Below, piece by piece: positions 1-12,197 of a DNA stretch of 64,000 nt; position 1 is the stretch's first letter; every line of letters starts with the position of its first letter. The stretch lies in the NCBI GenBank assembly GCA_963971575.1, contig OZ020620.1:43686924-43750923 (forward strand), in the 5' to 3' direction. The notes under the pieces were generated by a model that worked only from the letters and a program-made list of their open reading frames with translations, was not told where the DNA came from and did no database searches. The translations under genes and the position numbers were made by a program. The DNA is from Liopterus haemorrhoidalis (Eukaryota; Arthropoda; Insecta; Coleoptera; Dytiscidae).

Positions 1-144
1 GTTAAAATATATACATACATATAGTTTTTTGCGCTCAGATCATTCAATAATCTATGTATAATGAAGAATAATATTTATGTAGCATTAAAGTTAAAACTAC
101 TCATCCTTTTTAAGTAATAAAATAATTAAGTGTTATATTTACGA

Positions 145-222
145 CCCTTCGCGGCCCCCGTGTGGGAACACCACGGCCCCCTAGGGGGCCGCGGCCCACC
201 ACTTTAAGAAGCACTGATTAAG
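145..222 (-). mobile_element. hAT-type terminal end
   Basis: On the minus strand this reads CAGTGCTTCTTAAAGTGGTG followed by GC-rich GGCCGCGGCCCCCT. That is the usual look of a hAT terminal inverted repeat: CAG start, CTTAAA/CTCAAA core, then a GGGGCC-rich stretch. Only one end is visible. The matching end is not recognised, so the element may run off the left edge or be truncated. Confidence 0.5.
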
Positions 223-1359
223 ACGACATTTATTATTCATAAATTAAATAATCTCCCTAGATAAGTAACCTAAAATAATATTTATTTTAAAGACAAAGAT
301 TAATAGTTTTTCCCATATGCTCCCAATACATCTAATATAATTAATTGACAAAGTTTTTATCTGTTTAAGAGTTTACGATTCGCTTTTAATGTTAACTTTA
401 CATAGGTCTCAAATTACGGTAATAAACATGTTTACAGTTATCTGAAATGTCATTTTCTAAAAAAATAGATTATATTTTATCATTTAACATTTTTAATATT
501 TTACTCTAAATGGCTGATTATATTGAATTTAATTATGAGATTTTATTTGTAAAATAATACCAAAATTACTTTCCTTACAGGTTTCTATCATAAAATTTTG
601 GTTTACAATAAATTTAAATGTAATATTTCCATTAGTTGGCCGCATCATATTTTTTTGGCTGTCAGTATCAAAATTTCAAACAAAATATTTTGAAATTTAA
701 TGTTTTACGAATCATTTAAAAATGATTATATATCAGCAAAATGATTCTATTCAATATTCAATACACTATTTTAAAGTTCATTTCATAAAAATATTATTAA
801 AATTTCAGTTGCATACAAAATATATTCATCAAAAACATGACAAACCACGGCCTGCCTTTGTGCGCTTAACAAAATTTTGCAGTCAATAATTTTCTATTTT
901 ACAAAAGTAACAAATTTCTATATCCCAAAATAGATTTTAAATTCAAATTAAACACCTGTCCAACGTTGACATGGTTGGTGAGGGCAATTTGATCTTTGTT
1001 TAAAAATTCAAGTTAATTTACGCTTTCAATAACTCTGTATTGAAAAATCTGTTATGTTTTGTTCACTACATGTTCGCTAAATTGCGCTGATTATAACGCA
1101 TTCAATATCTCATTTACAACCTACAAAAACCGATGCTTTTTAAAAGCAGAAATGTACAGGTATACACAAATAAATTAATTAACGTAATTTAAAAGCATAC
1201 ATACGGATTTAACCATGGACCTTAAACAAGTGTAATGCAAGAAAAAAGTTTCTTTTTATATTTTTAAATCTTTTACTTATTTATTTATTTAGGTAGGTTA
1301 ACCAAAAGAATCGTCCTAATAGACGGTCCCAATTACAGGTTAACACAGGTAATGTAGAT
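223..1359. other. AT-rich DNA, no gene recognised
   Basis: I see no coding exon, RNA gene or transposon end in this stretch. It is AT-rich with scattered short homopolymers. Confidence 0.5.
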
Positions 1360-1425
1360 CAGTGTTTCTCAACCTTTTCTGGCATGGGACCCCCAAAATA
1401 ACTTAAATATTGTCTGCGGCCCCCT
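1360..1425 (+). mobile_element. hAT-type terminal end
   Basis: The stretch begins CAGTGTTTCTCAACCTTTTC and continues into GGGACCCCC and GCGGCCCCC blocks, as in many nonautonomous hAT ends. The partner end was not found downstream. A TA microsatellite follows directly and may have replaced or expanded the interior. Confidence 0.5.
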
Positions 1426-1430
1426 ATATA

Positions 1431-1471
<41 letters not shown>
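1426..1471. repeat. (TA)n microsatellite
   Basis: Nearly perfect TA dinucleotide tract with one TG interruption near its start. It sits at the inner edge of the hAT-like end. Confidence 0.9.
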
Positions 1472-1474
<3 letters not shown>

Positions 1475-2541
1475 CGGTACAAGAACGGGAGCTAGGGCAA
1501 AGGAAAAAATTTAACCACAAAAAATTGTTTTATTATTAAGTGTTACAAAAGAAATATGCAGATGGTCTGCTGCAGCAGAAAGTTAATTATTTTATTTATT
1601 GTACCAGTACAACAAATATTTTTAAGAGCAGATTCTAACTTATAAATTGTTGTTGCTATACCAATATAATTCAATATTCATTTAGTCAATAATCGGGATT
1701 TATGAAAATGATTTAAAAAATAGCTTTGTTTCTCTGGTTATAGCCGATAGTGTATGTATGTGTTTCTATATTGTCCATATAAGCACATTCTACATAACAA
1801 TGACTTACATTACAAAATTAACAAAAATTTCTACAAATACCTTTCCAGTCGCTCCAATTTTGGTCCACACTAAAGTACACACTTAAGTCCACACTATAAC
1901 ACACTATTTCAAGTCTTTTCTGCATTTTTATCACTTAAAAATAACTAAAAACGTCAGAAAAAAATGAAGACGCCACTTGCAAAAATCACGTATCACTACA
2001 TATCAAGATGGCTAATCATGATAAAGCTCATTAAGGAATATAGTCATTAGCAATTAATAAATAAGGAACAGAATTGCTTAAAATAATTCTTTATGAGAAT
2101 AAACACATATATTAATATTTTATCAATAGTATACAGGTGGTTGAAATTGAACTACCGGGCCCAATACACTATTTTTTATTATTGAAGATGAAGTATAACG
2201 TTAAATTTGGGAGTTACTTGGTACTACATGATCTAAAATAGTTTATATTTTGTTACTTTGTATCTTTATATAAATAGTTATACATTTTGATTGAGGATTT
2301 ATTAAAATTTCAGAGCTATAGCGTTGGAGACACGGCCTATATGGTAAAATGGGAGGACAAAGGTGATAATAGGATGACTTTTGGGCTAACAATGATAATT
2401 CTGAGATCTCAGAAAGGGATGAAAATTACTATTGGAAGTATAATGGAGTTATCTCTCGAGAATTTTATACAGGTTAACTTTTTTATTTACGGGTTCATTT
2501 GGAGGGCTAAGGTGTCCCCCCCCCGGGCATTATGAACTTAA
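1472..2541. other. no gene recognised
   Basis: AT-rich. A short open frame at 2287-2535 has no recognisable domain and no splice or codon signal that I trust. A run of C at 2516-2524 precedes the next MITE. Confidence 0.45.
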
Positions 2542-2790
2542 GGCCCGGTCTTTCCACCATAATTTAAACCACTAGGTAACTATCCGACAGATAATGTTAT
2601 CTGGAACTTTATCTTCTGAATAAATGTCATTACCAAGCAGTGAATTCAATACATCAGTCTCATTATCCGTTAGATAACTATTCGATAGATACATTTGTAT
2701 TGAAAGACGGGATGACATTTATTCAGCACAGAAAGTATCATATAACCTTATCTGTCAGATAGTTACCTAGAGGAAACACGATTTTTCCCG
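2542..2790. mobile_element. foldback MITE, GGCCCGG family, copy A
   Basis: The element begins GGCCCGGTCTTTCCACC and contains the inverted pair TAACTATCCGACAGATAA and TTATCTGTCAGATAGTTA, plus inverted TGAATAAATGTCAT blocks. The arms are diverged and the right terminus is eroded. Copies B (8241-8500) and C (53242-53346) share the sequence. No transposase is encoded. The left flank reads CTTAA, hinting at a TTAA target, but the other ends do not confirm this. Confidence 0.7.
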
Positions 2791-2889
2791 AAAAGACGAT
2801 GTGTGAGCAAGTTAGGAAAAAAATTTGGTGACCAGAATTTACCCAAATAATTGGATGGAAATATTTAAATTCCGGAATAAACCGGAAGT

Positions 2890-3282
2890 ACTGGATATCA
2901 AGGACAATGTGTGTGTGTCTGTGTGTATACACGATAACTCAAAAACGGGGTAACTTAAAGAGTTCGTTCTGGTACTAAAAAATTATCATAATAATTGGGA
3001 AGAACCCCATTGTTTTTTATTAAAATCCGAAACAGGAAACGGAAGTTATTAAACTTTAAAATTTAAAAAAAAATCGTAACTAGTAAACCAAAAAAAAAAT
3101 TGTATAGGACATAATTTGATGTATTTTTGAAGATTTACCTAAATATTTTTTTAAATTTAAAATAAAATTATGTATTTTTTTTATAGGAGGGCAAGTCTAG
3201 CGGAAGTCTCCCTTCGCCACTGGTTTTTTTTTATGGGAGGGCAAGTCTAGCGGAGGTCTCCCTACGCCAATGGTTTATATGT
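2890..3282 (+). mobile_element. Helentron-like element F3, 5'-eroded copy with duplicated 3' end
   Basis: Shares with the element at 46805 a short TG tract, the following TATACACGATAACTCAAAAA block, the GAAGAACCC-ATTGTTTTTTA block and the 3' end GGGAGGGCAAGTCTAGCGGA followed by CTCCC and CGCCACTGG. The 3' terminus is present twice in tandem (about 3184-3230 and 3232-3275). The 5' end with its ACTTGCCC hairpin is missing. Noncoding. Confidence 0.7.
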
Positions 3283-3950
3283 GAATTAAAATTTTGTACA
3301 TACATGCCGAATTTAAATATTCTGGGTCTAATTATTTGGCCACAGTTTCTACTATAGAGACAGACAGGTTTCTTGATTTGAACTACGAAACCCTTAAAAC
3401 TAGATGGCTATCCTTTTGTTAACTGTAATAATATCATATTTTTCCCTACCGATTGTTTTTATCAAACGCTTTTTATACAATTTATTTTAAACATCTCAAA
3501 AACAATGCTTTTCACAATTCCTGAGGCACTGCTTAAAAATTTAAATCCTTTTAAATCATTCTTTCATCCTCCCCATATAACCATCGGGTAGAATACATTA
3601 AAAATTCCTTTTGTAAGTCTTTAAAAACGTATCGCCGGAAGACAGTATCAAAATCTGAAAAATCCTGCGACAGTTGCGGGGAAGACCGCTGCGAATATAG
3701 GTACGGTATTAATAATCGTGAGTGTGAATAACCTCACAAATACCACAAAGAGATAACATGAAATTGGATTTCTCTCGCGGCCGTACAACTGATCGTGAAC
3801 ACTGGCGTACAGAAAATTATTCATCGGAAAACAACTATAAATCTATTGCTGAGGTAATATGGTCAACGCTGAAATCTATATGTGAACTGGTGAGGTTTGT
3901 GTAAATACAAAATGCCTCAAAAGTATCCCACTTAATAAACCAATCATTAT
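3283..3950. other. no gene recognised
   Basis: Unassigned. The first part is repetitive-looking AT-rich DNA. About 3590-3900 is less AT-rich, but translated frames are broken by stops and I recognise no domain. Confidence 0.4.
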
Positions 3951-5009
3951 AAAAAATTTATGTGAATTTTCACACATTTCAGGGTTTTGCAGGTATTTAG
4001 TAAGTGAATGATGATTATTTTGGATGCGAAAACAAATTTTATATTAAAATATTTTTTTTGTTAATTTTAATTCGAACGCCTAATACCATTATTTAAGTTT
4101 CTAAATATGTGCAGTATTTTTTTTTTATATATAGCAATGTTCATTAAGAATTTTAAAAATTGCGCCTATGGCTTCCATTGGCTGTTATAAGTTCCGTCCC
4201 TCTGATTTCGTGTACATTGAAACAGAATTAAATTATAATTTAAACAAAATCCACTGGTTATTAAATTTACGCTTTTAAAAATTAAATGCAACATTTGCCA
4301 AAATATAACTAGAATTTTGAAAAAATAATTTAAACAATATAAAAATTAAAAAAAAAAAACAAAAAATAATATTGTCTCTTCTCCAGGGTTCGAACCCTTT
4401 CGGATCGGGTTACTTGGTTGAAAAATCAGCTGCTAATACCACTACACCAGCACACACGTTCCAGTGTGGCGTGTTACAAAGCTATAACTTGTGTACATTA
4501 TTAGCCAAAAATCACAAAAAATGCGTTTTTCTCCAAAAACATAATCTGATCAAAAATTCCTGTTGTACTATTCCGGTTCACACCAATGTACATTACTTAG
4601 AATTTTTTCAGATTTTTAATCTAAACCATCTGGGCTACAGGATGTGGGACAAAAAATTTTTTGCACAATTTTGGCAAAAATCGCTTCAAAATAATTTATT
4701 TTGCAAAAATAAAAATTTGATCGTTAATCCACGTACCAAGGGCTTTCATTTGATACCCTACTCAGAATTATAAAAAAATATTTGTTTTTTCGATGAGCAC
4801 ATATTTGTTTATATTTTTAGGGGGATATGTTTTTTAGATGTTTTAGTATTTTTCCTATGTGCGGGTCAAAGAGTTGTATAAGCATGCCAAATTTCAACTC
4901 TCTAGGTTTAGCCGTTTGGCTACAATTTTTACCGAACAGACAGACAGACAGACAGACGACAAAATGACGGTATAAGGGTTTTTTGGTCATACCTACAAAA
5001 CCCTAAAAA
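3951..5009 (+). mobile_element. Helentron/HINE-like element F1, copy 1
   Basis: Near-full-length F1. The left end carries GTGAATTTTCACAC (slightly shortened) and then CAGGGTTTTGCAGGTATTTA. The middle holds a tRNA-like module. The right end has (GACA)n, TGACGGTATAAGGG and the hairpin formed by AGGGTTTTTTGG and CCTACAAAACCCT. The motif AGGGTTTTG(C/T)AGGTAT occurs at both ends in inverted orientation. There is no target-site duplication and no long terminal inverted repeat, as expected for Helentron-derived elements. Open frames here recur in all F1 copies by descent and are not credible genes. Confidence 0.8.
4381..4452 (-). other. tRNA-like module in F1 copy 1
   Basis: Read on the minus strand, TGGTGTAGTGG (4439-4449) fits the tRNA A-box consensus TRGYNNARNNG, and GTTCGAACC (4387-4395) fits the B-box consensus GWTCRANNC. 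A short T-arm-like stem AGGG/CCCT flanks the TTCGAA loop. The anticodon region is not a recognisable functional tRNA. A T-rich stretch follows on the minus strand. Related in sequence to the modules at 40511 and 49070. Confidence 0.7.
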
Positions 5010-5039
5010 GAGTCAACATTTAACACATTTGATTCTAAT

Positions 5040-5390
5040 ACGAGGGCTACCTTTTAAGTTTTTACAAAAACTAAGAAAGATTTTTTTTATGGAACAAACT
5101 GTTTTATTTCTTTTCAAAATATTCGCCTTTAAGATTTATACACTTTTGCTTGCGTTTAAACCAATTCTCGAAACATTTTATCCACTCTGAAGTTGGTATC
5201 TCAAAAACATGGTTTTCGAAGGCTTCAACAGTTTCTTGAGCTGATGAAAATCGCTGTCCACGCATTTTTTGTTTGACATTGGGGAACAAAACTGAGGACT
5301 CAAATATTCCAATCATTAAAATAGAACTTTTTGAGCCTATTAAAGCCCTGTTCGGGCCATCTTCAAAAAATTTTAACAGCATCTATTAAC
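5040..5390 (-). pseudogene. mariner transposase C-terminal relic
   Basis: The minus-strand frame ending at 5104 encodes a stretch with RGQRFSSAQETVEAFENHVF, then SEWIKCFENWFKRKQKCINL, then a terminal GEYFEK. That is the look of the C-terminus of mariner-family transposases after the catalytic domain. The catalytic aspartates lie upstream and are absent. Just outside the stop, 5041-5065 reads CGAGGGCTACCTTTTAAGTT, consistent with a mariner terminal repeat. On the other side the frame is interrupted near the MITE at 5401. This is a dead 3' fragment. Confidence 0.65.
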
Positions 5391-5400
5391 CTGTTAGCTA

Positions 5401-5772
5401 CCCAGCAAACAATTTTATACGGGCCAGTACTGGTAAAGCACATACTCCCCGGCATTGAAAGTAATGGGTCAGTACCCCGGTGTCCCCGTGGCCGTTACTG
5501 GCCCATTGATGTATCAGTTGCCGGCCCAGCAACGGTAAAGTGCAAAATAATCGCATTAGTTGCAAGATTTATTTCTGATGGTTTTAAGTAAAAAGTATGA
5601 GTGAAGAAGAGTGCTTATAACATGCTGGTAAAGTACTTCGTATAGGCGGAATGCGAAATACAAATGTGAAGTACATTATTAATACTGGCGTTGCACTTAC
5701 TTTTGGTGCCAGTACTTTACCAGCATAAAAGCAGTTTGCCGGCATTCGGCCGTTAGTTGATTGTTTGCTGGG
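5401..5772. mobile_element. MITE with CCCAGCAAACAAT terminal repeats
   Basis: Both ends read inward CCCAGCAAACAAT and both are flanked by TA (5399-5400 and 5773-5774), so a TA target duplication is likely. Internally, GCCAGTACTGGTAAAG near the left end is echoed by CCAGTACTTTACCAGC near the right. No coding capacity. It lies next to the mariner relic at 5040. The superfamily is not certain; TA duplication fits Tc1/mariner-type elements. Confidence 0.7.
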
Positions 5773-6368
5773 TATTTATTTTGTGTAAGCTGGATCTTCA
5801 AATGTGATTCATAAATTAATGGCAGTTCAGATACTCACATACTGTAACGAATCTGAGATACTAAAAAAGTGTTGTGAACTGTGAATTTTCACATATTGCG
5901 GGGTTTCACAGGTATATAATAAGTGAAGGCAGGTCGCCTTCACTTATTATGCTGCTATGCCTGCTAAGTGTGTCGGACAAATTTTGCTTTGTAAGTATCA
6001 CGGCAAAATGAAAGATATTTTTAAAATAATTTATCGTTTGTTAATCTAAGACCTTTAAAAACAAATTTTATGTTAAAATATTATTTTGTTAATTTTAATT
6101 CGAATACCTAATACCATTATTTAGGTTTCTAAATATGTACAGCATTTTTTTATATAGCAAAAATTGCGCCTATGGCTTCCATTGGTTGTTTTAAGTCATA
6201 TGCTCCGCCCCTCTGGTTTCGTATACATGACACATAGAATGAAAATATAATTCCAACAATTCCAACTGATTATTAAATTTTCGCTCTTAAAAATTAAATG
6301 CAACATTTGCCAAAATAATTTAAACAAAATTAAAATGAAAAAAAAAACAAAAAATAAAATTGTCTTCT

Positions 6369-6434
6369 CTGCCTGGGAGTAAACCCTAGTTCGTTGCGTA
6401 GCAAGCGAGCAAGCTAACCATTAGACCAGGATAC
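6369..6434 (-). other. tRNA-like module in F1 copy 2
   Basis: On the minus strand the A-box-like TGGTCTAATGG (6418-6428) matches the consensus fully. The B-box region reads GGTTTACTCCC, a decayed form with several changes. The stretch between them differs from every other module in the window. Confidence 0.55.
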
Positions 6435-6839
6435 GCTTTCTAGTATACTGTGTTATATAACTTTTGTACATCGTCAACAAAAAAACACAAAAAATGCGTT
6501 ATTTTACGAAAACATAATCTGATCAAAAATTCCTGTTGTACTATTCCGGTTCACACCAATATACATTACTTAGAATTTTTTCATATTTTTAGTTTAAACC
6601 ATCTAAAATACATAAAATTTTGATCGTTAATCCACGTACTAAGGGCTTTCATTTGATACCCTACTCGGAATTTAAAAAAAAATATATATTTTTTTCGATG
6701 AGCACATATTTGTTTATATTTTTAGAATATGTTTTTTAGATGTTCTCGTATTTTTCCTATGTGCGGGTCAAAGATTTGTATAAGCATGCCAAATTTCCAA
6801 CTCTATAGGTTTAGCCGTTTGGCTACAATTTTTACCGAA

Positions 6840-7056
<217 letters not shown>

Positions 7057-7333
7057 GACAAAATTACGGTATAAGGGTTTTTTGGTCATACCTACAAAAC
7101 TCTAAAAAGATGTATGCAGAATTCAGGGAGCGGAAATGACATTTTTAATGTCAGTGAAAGGATGAAGCAGTCTTGACTGTATTCATAATTAAGGTATAAG
7201 GGAAGAATTGATCTCTCCCGTGCTGGTTAAAATAATAACATAGAGACGAAACTGATCGTTGTATCTTAAACGAATACTCACTTACCGAATTCAAAATTGC
7301 AGCAACTTCTGTTAACCAAGAGAAGTGCAAGAT

Positions 7334-7590
7334 CAGTGGCGCATTCAGGGAGGGGCACCCCCTAAGGGACCCCCTAAGAAGGAAGGAAATAAAAATAAAA
7401 ACACACAAACACACTAGAAAATTTAAAAAATAGATATGAGGACCTTTTTTTTAGGTCGTCACTTGTATTTTAGAAGTGAGGACCCTTTTTTTATGTCATC
7501 ACTCATATTTATATATAAGTGTATATTTTCATAATTTAAATAATTTGGTCTTCCCCCCCCCCCCAACAAAAATTCCTGTGTGCGCGACTG
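7334..7590. mobile_element. hAT MITE with perfect 8-bp target duplication
   Basis: The ends read inward CAGTGGCGCATTCAGGG and CAGTCGCGCACACAGGAA. They are flanked by identical 8-bp copies TGCAAGAT at 7326-7333 and 7591-7598. Length 257 bp, no coding capacity. The interior has two tandem-like GAGGACC-T-rich blocks. The intact duplication indicates a fairly recent insertion. Confidence 0.85.
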
Positions 7591-7598
7591 TGCAAGAT

Positions 7599-8240
7599 CA
7601 AAGAATACTAAGGCAGAAATGCCGGAGTATGTTAGCAGTCTAATCTCTAAGCGATGCTGATTATGTTTTAATTTTTATGGAATGCAGTTTCCTAATCCCT
7701 ACGCTACTGATGCATTCGTAAGCTTTCACCATACACACATCCCTTGTACGGGAATCACAGCGGAAAAAGAACATGCTTGTATTGTTTATTATAACAACAT
7801 GATGTACAATAGTGGATGTTGTATTCCTGTTTAGTTTGTAAATATTGATCAATGAAATAATCGAGAATGACAACGTTGCCATCATTCGACATAACATGGA
7901 AACATTGAAACATTGTTCATGACTGAATCCAGATAATACTAGTTGTGGACAATGTATTGTCCTGTTTCACTTTTCTATTTGTTGGTGGATATTGTGCTTT
8001 ACAGTTCATTGTTATTTAAAATTACTTGAAATATTCCAGCAGGTAAAAATTTCTAGAATTTTAAATTATCACATAACTCTGGAGGTTTGAGGCACCAGAT
8101 TTTGTCGCTGAAATTGAAATGTCTTTTGAAATTTCGTTTATTATATATCTATGCGTCTCCGTTCATTGTGCTGAATTGCATAGCCAAAATTGGACAGGAA
8201 CATAATTAACAATATTAAGACTTAAAAATTAAAAACTATT
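7599..8240. other. no gene recognised
   Basis: Nothing identifiable. Open frames are short and without domain signal. Confidence 0.45.
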
Positions 8241-8500
8241 GGGCCCGGTTTTTCCACCTTCAGATAAAGTTCCAGGTAACTATCTGACAGATAAGGTTAT
8301 TTGTAACTTCATCAGCTGAGTAAATGTCATCCCTTGTTTCTATACAAATGTATCTATCGGATAGTTATCTAACGTATAATGAGACTGACGTATTGGATTC
8401 ACTGACTGGTATTGACATTTATTCAGCAGATGAAGTTACAAATAACCTTATCTGTCAGATAGTTACCTGAAACTTTATCTGAAGGTGGAAAGACCGGGCC
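8241..8500. mobile_element. foldback MITE, GGCCCGG family, copy B
   Basis: A 260-bp palindrome-like element. Left and right arms of about 95 bp are nearly identical when inverted; both contain TTTCCACCTTCAGATAAAG, TAACTATCTGACAGATAAGG and an AAATGTCA block. The arms meet around an unpaired centre of about 70 bp. The transcript would fold into a long hairpin. The right flank is TTAA; the left is not. Confidence 0.8.
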
Positions 8501-8516
8501 TTAAACATAAGAAATT

Positions 8517-9445
8517 ATAATACACAAAAATAAGTAATTATTAGAACAGTTCAATTTTTGTATTCTGCTCATAATATGAACACATCCTGTTCAATGGGGA
8601 TTTAAGGAATAGATTGGTATGTGCCTGGGAAAGATAAAAAAGTGAGGAATGTCTTGTACGGAAAGATGAGATGTGGAAATTTAATTGTTGAAAGGAAAGT
8701 GGATCGTCAATTAGATTTGATGCTAATTTTTTAAGATAATTTGTGGAGCTTAACTCACGACGCTCACTTAAAGATTTGGTGGAAAAAATATTAAGAAGGG
8801 TACTATATGAGAGATCGAAAGGGGGGTAGGATCCCATAACTTTAGAGTAGATGAACTTTAAAAATGTATGTTGTACTTTTTCAATGACATTCTTTTGAAT
8901 CTCATAAATGGGATCCCATACTATTGAACAATATTCAATTTTAGAGCAAATGAATACATAGTAAAGTGTGAAGATAACGTTTATATTCGAAAAAGTGCGT
9001 GAATTCCTGATAATAAATCCTAGCATTTTATAGGACCAAGAACAAATCGTATCTATATGCGAGTTGAAAGTAAGTCTACTATCAAACTCGATGCCCAGAT
9101 CCTGGGTACTTTCGCAACGAGTAAGCAACTGATTAAGTATCGAATAGGAGAAAATAGTGGAGTTATATTTTCGTTTATATATCAGAATTTTGCATTTAGA
9201 AAGATTGAGGTTAAGTTTGTTTAAGGTGCACCAATTAGAGATATTTTCCAAGTCGTTTTGAAGAATGTGGCAATCATTATTTGAAGAGATAGTGCGAAAA
9301 ATTTTGAGATCGTCGGCAAAAACTAATCTTTTACTGACTATTACATTATTAATGTCATCAATAAATATTTTAAAAAAAGAAGAGGACGCTAGAACTATTA
9401 ATGAGTGAAAAGCAAAATTGCAAGCCGTTAGGGATGCAGTGACAC
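8517..9445 (-). pseudogene. LINE reverse transcriptase, 5'-truncated, 3' end
   Basis: The minus-strand frame contains the catalytic box FADDLKIF (near 9320), followed by NWCTLNKLNLNLSKC, DLGIEFDSRLTFNSHIDTI and a YCSIVWDP motif. These are the palm, thumb and connection segments of non-LTR reverse transcriptases of the Jockey/CR1-like type without a visible RNase H domain. The frame from 8541 to 9251 is open. Upstream, IFIDDINNVIVSKRLVFADD continues in frame into a degenerate region. Everything upstream (endonuclease, ORF1) is missing, as is usual for 5'-truncated copies. Confidence 0.75.
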
Positions 9446-11050
9446 CTGAATGCTGTAGTTTATGCCGTTATTAAACAAAAAGGAAATACAACACAGTGGT
9501 AAAAAACTTCGTAGGCCAACTATTTTGCGACGATAAACATATAGTCCATCAATTTTGCTACCATATATTCTTTAAATAATATTAATATTTATTTTTGTTA
9601 TTGACACTTACTGAGCAAATGCTTTGTAGTTGTTTATTTATATATAACTCCATATTTCTTTTTGATTTTAATGATATATGTTCTAATTAAGTGCAGAAAT
9701 AACTAAGATACTTTTGGGTTGCAATCCTACATTACCTTTCCCCCTTGTAAATCCCTTGGCAATGTCTTTGATTTTATCAGTTGTCAATTATCGTTTCCCA
9801 GGTTGTGTTAGTGGGAGTATTCTCTTTTGCTTTGAAGTAGGGTATAGATTTGACCCGAGGGCTTCGCAAAACATGTAACTCTATACAGATATACAGAAAG
9901 GCCCCCTTTAAACGGACTGATCGACGTGCGAGTGGGAGAAAATAAATCATTTGGAGACGGCTGCTTCTCTCAAAGAAACGGAACCGTTTAAATCTCAGTT
10001 GCTAAGATTTAGTATGTGCGTGTGTGAGTATACGCCTGGATATAGTTGTGTTTATGTGGGTGTATATATGTATATATGTGTGTGTGAATGTTTGTATGTA
10101 TGTGTGTCTGAATATGTGTGTGTGGCGTTCCTTTGAACCTTCTGAAGACCGATCACAAGGTTGTTTTGTAAAAGGTATACAATAAATGATAAATGAATTT
10201 ACTTATAAGTATTCAGTATATATCAATACCTTAGCAGATTTAGTACGAATTTGATTTATCTTATAGGTGAGTTTATGAACCTGTTGAACAAAACTTATAT
10301 CAGATCACAACACGGTGTATTATATTTAGATGGGCCACTATGTTTTCTACAGTGGTTTTCAGCCTGAGTGCAGCGGCATCTTATGGCTGGTTTAAATAAT
10401 GATAGTAGCTGATATACTAACTAGCCTGATTGCTAATGCACTAATAATAATAATAATAAAAAATACATAATGCTATTGAATAAAAAGACATATATGCTAA
10501 TTGGAGAGATCAGGATAGTATTACAAAATAGCGGACATTAGTTTCCGGCTGTACAGTGGTGAAGGGCAATTTATTAAAATAATTGTTGTCAGTACAAAAA
10601 GACAAAATATCAATCTTGATATTTTCAAAAGAAGCTAAAGATAGAAGATAAAAACAATCAACAAAACACTATTATATATCTGTAATTTATTATTATAAAA
10701 TTAATAAAACGCACAAGTAAATAAATGCATACAGAACTTATAGTCTCATTCAAAATGACTCCATACCAAATAATTGTATAGCAACGAGAATTTTCTGTCC
10801 CGTTGATCACGAAACAGCAAAGTGAAGTTGAAATAATAAATATAAATTAAGAAAATATAATGTCACGTCAATTTCTTGACAAGGGCCTCCCAAAACCTCT
10901 TCCAATTCACCCTGTTGTGGTATTCTTCCCACCCCAATACACCATCTTCCTATGATATTTCGTCGTCCCATCGTGTTCGCTCAATTCCATGGTTTCTTTT
11001 GATATCATATGGAGTCTACTCAGCAATGAAGATATATGAAGAATCACTAG
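9446..11050. other. no gene recognised
   Basis: Unassigned. It contains a TG-rich low-complexity patch at about 10010-10130, whose open frame is a product of that repeat, and a short (TAA)n run near 10443. No transposon ends or coding domains seen. Confidence 0.45.
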
Positions 11051-11059
11051 TGTATGTAA

Positions 11060-12197
11060 TATTTATTTATTTATTTATTAAGGGGACACCACAGACAATT
11101 TGTCCTTGTTTGTGCCCATACATATATACATACATACGTCATTTGTACAATAACATACATTTAATTATTACATTTATCATATTGCACTTAAATAACATAC
11201 ACAAAAAAAAAAAAAACAGTTAACAAATTGGTACACTTAACCTAAACTAAAATTTAAGAATATAAAATAAACTTACGAATAACAATCATTATATTCATAT
11301 TCATCAATACTTTAAGATTGAAATGCAGATAGTTTAAGAAAGTAACGTCTCTAACAATCTGCGAAACTGTGAATAACTTTGTCCAAATATATCCAGTGAT
11401 CTGTCTCTAGAAAGAAACATATTGTACAAACAAGGCAGTCGATACAGTGGACTCATTCTACAGTGTTCAGTGTTCGTTCTTTTACAATCAAAAAGTTTGT
11501 CCCTAATTCTATATTCCCGGGATGGCACATTGATACAAATACAAGATAGGATATCAGAACAATCGACAAGATTATTAAATAATTTATAGAGGAAGATAAC
11601 CGAAGCCATATCTCTCCTCCCGGCCAGCGTTTTCCGGTCATATGAGCTTAGGATTTCAGCCGATGGTTTGAGTCTGGGATATGTTCCTGTTAATCTTAAT
11701 TCAACAACACGGAAATACCTGGTTTGGATAATCTCTATGCGCTTTATATAAAGTGCGTGAAAAGGAGACCAAACCACACACGCGTATTCTAAAACAAGAC
11801 GTACATGAGAGTTAAACAGCGCTACATATGATTCTACTTGACGAAAGTCTTTTGTTATGCGCAAAATAAAACCCATACTTCTAAATGCTTTATTTATTAC
11901 ATATGTGACATGTTGTTGAAAGTTCAGCCCCACGTCATATAATACCCCAAGATCCCGTATGGTATCCGTCCGTTCAACGATATTCCCGTCCATTTTGTAC
12001 TTATGGCGAATGACATCCCTTTTTCTGGAATAGGACATTACTCTACACTTTGCTACATTGAAGGGCAATCCACTTGACTTACTCCAGTCGCATAACCGTT
12101 GTAAATCCATTTCCAAATCAAAACAGTGTGTGTCATTCTGTACATATCTATATATTTTGATGTCATCCGCAAAGAGCAAACAGCAGCTGTTCCTCAC
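11060..12197 (-). pseudogene. LINE reverse transcriptase, 5'-truncated, second family
   Basis: The 287-codon minus-strand frame starts with CCLLFADDIKIYR (the reverse-transcriptase YXDD-type box in FADD form), then DWSKSSGLPFNVAKCRVMSY, DLGVLYDVGLNFQQHV and a LVLEYACVVWSPF motif. This is the C-terminal half of a Jockey/CR1-like non-LTR polymerase. The reading frame is undamaged to its stop at 11334, so this copy is younger than the one at 8517. A 3' untranslated segment ends in an (AAAT)n-like tail at about 11060-11085. The truncation point at 12197 abuts the fragment at 12198. Confidence 0.8.

Noticed and set aside
4372..4773. Recurring frame with HLGYRMWDKKFFAQFW and a recurring MFFRCFSIFPMCGSK frame in several F1 copies
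   Set aside because: Similar translations recur because the F1 DNA is similar. Frame lengths differ between copies, frames are broken by stops, and there is no domain. I do not treat it as a protein gene.
9951..10136. 61-codon Cys/Tyr/Val-rich frame
   Set aside because: Low-complexity translation of a TG-rich patch.
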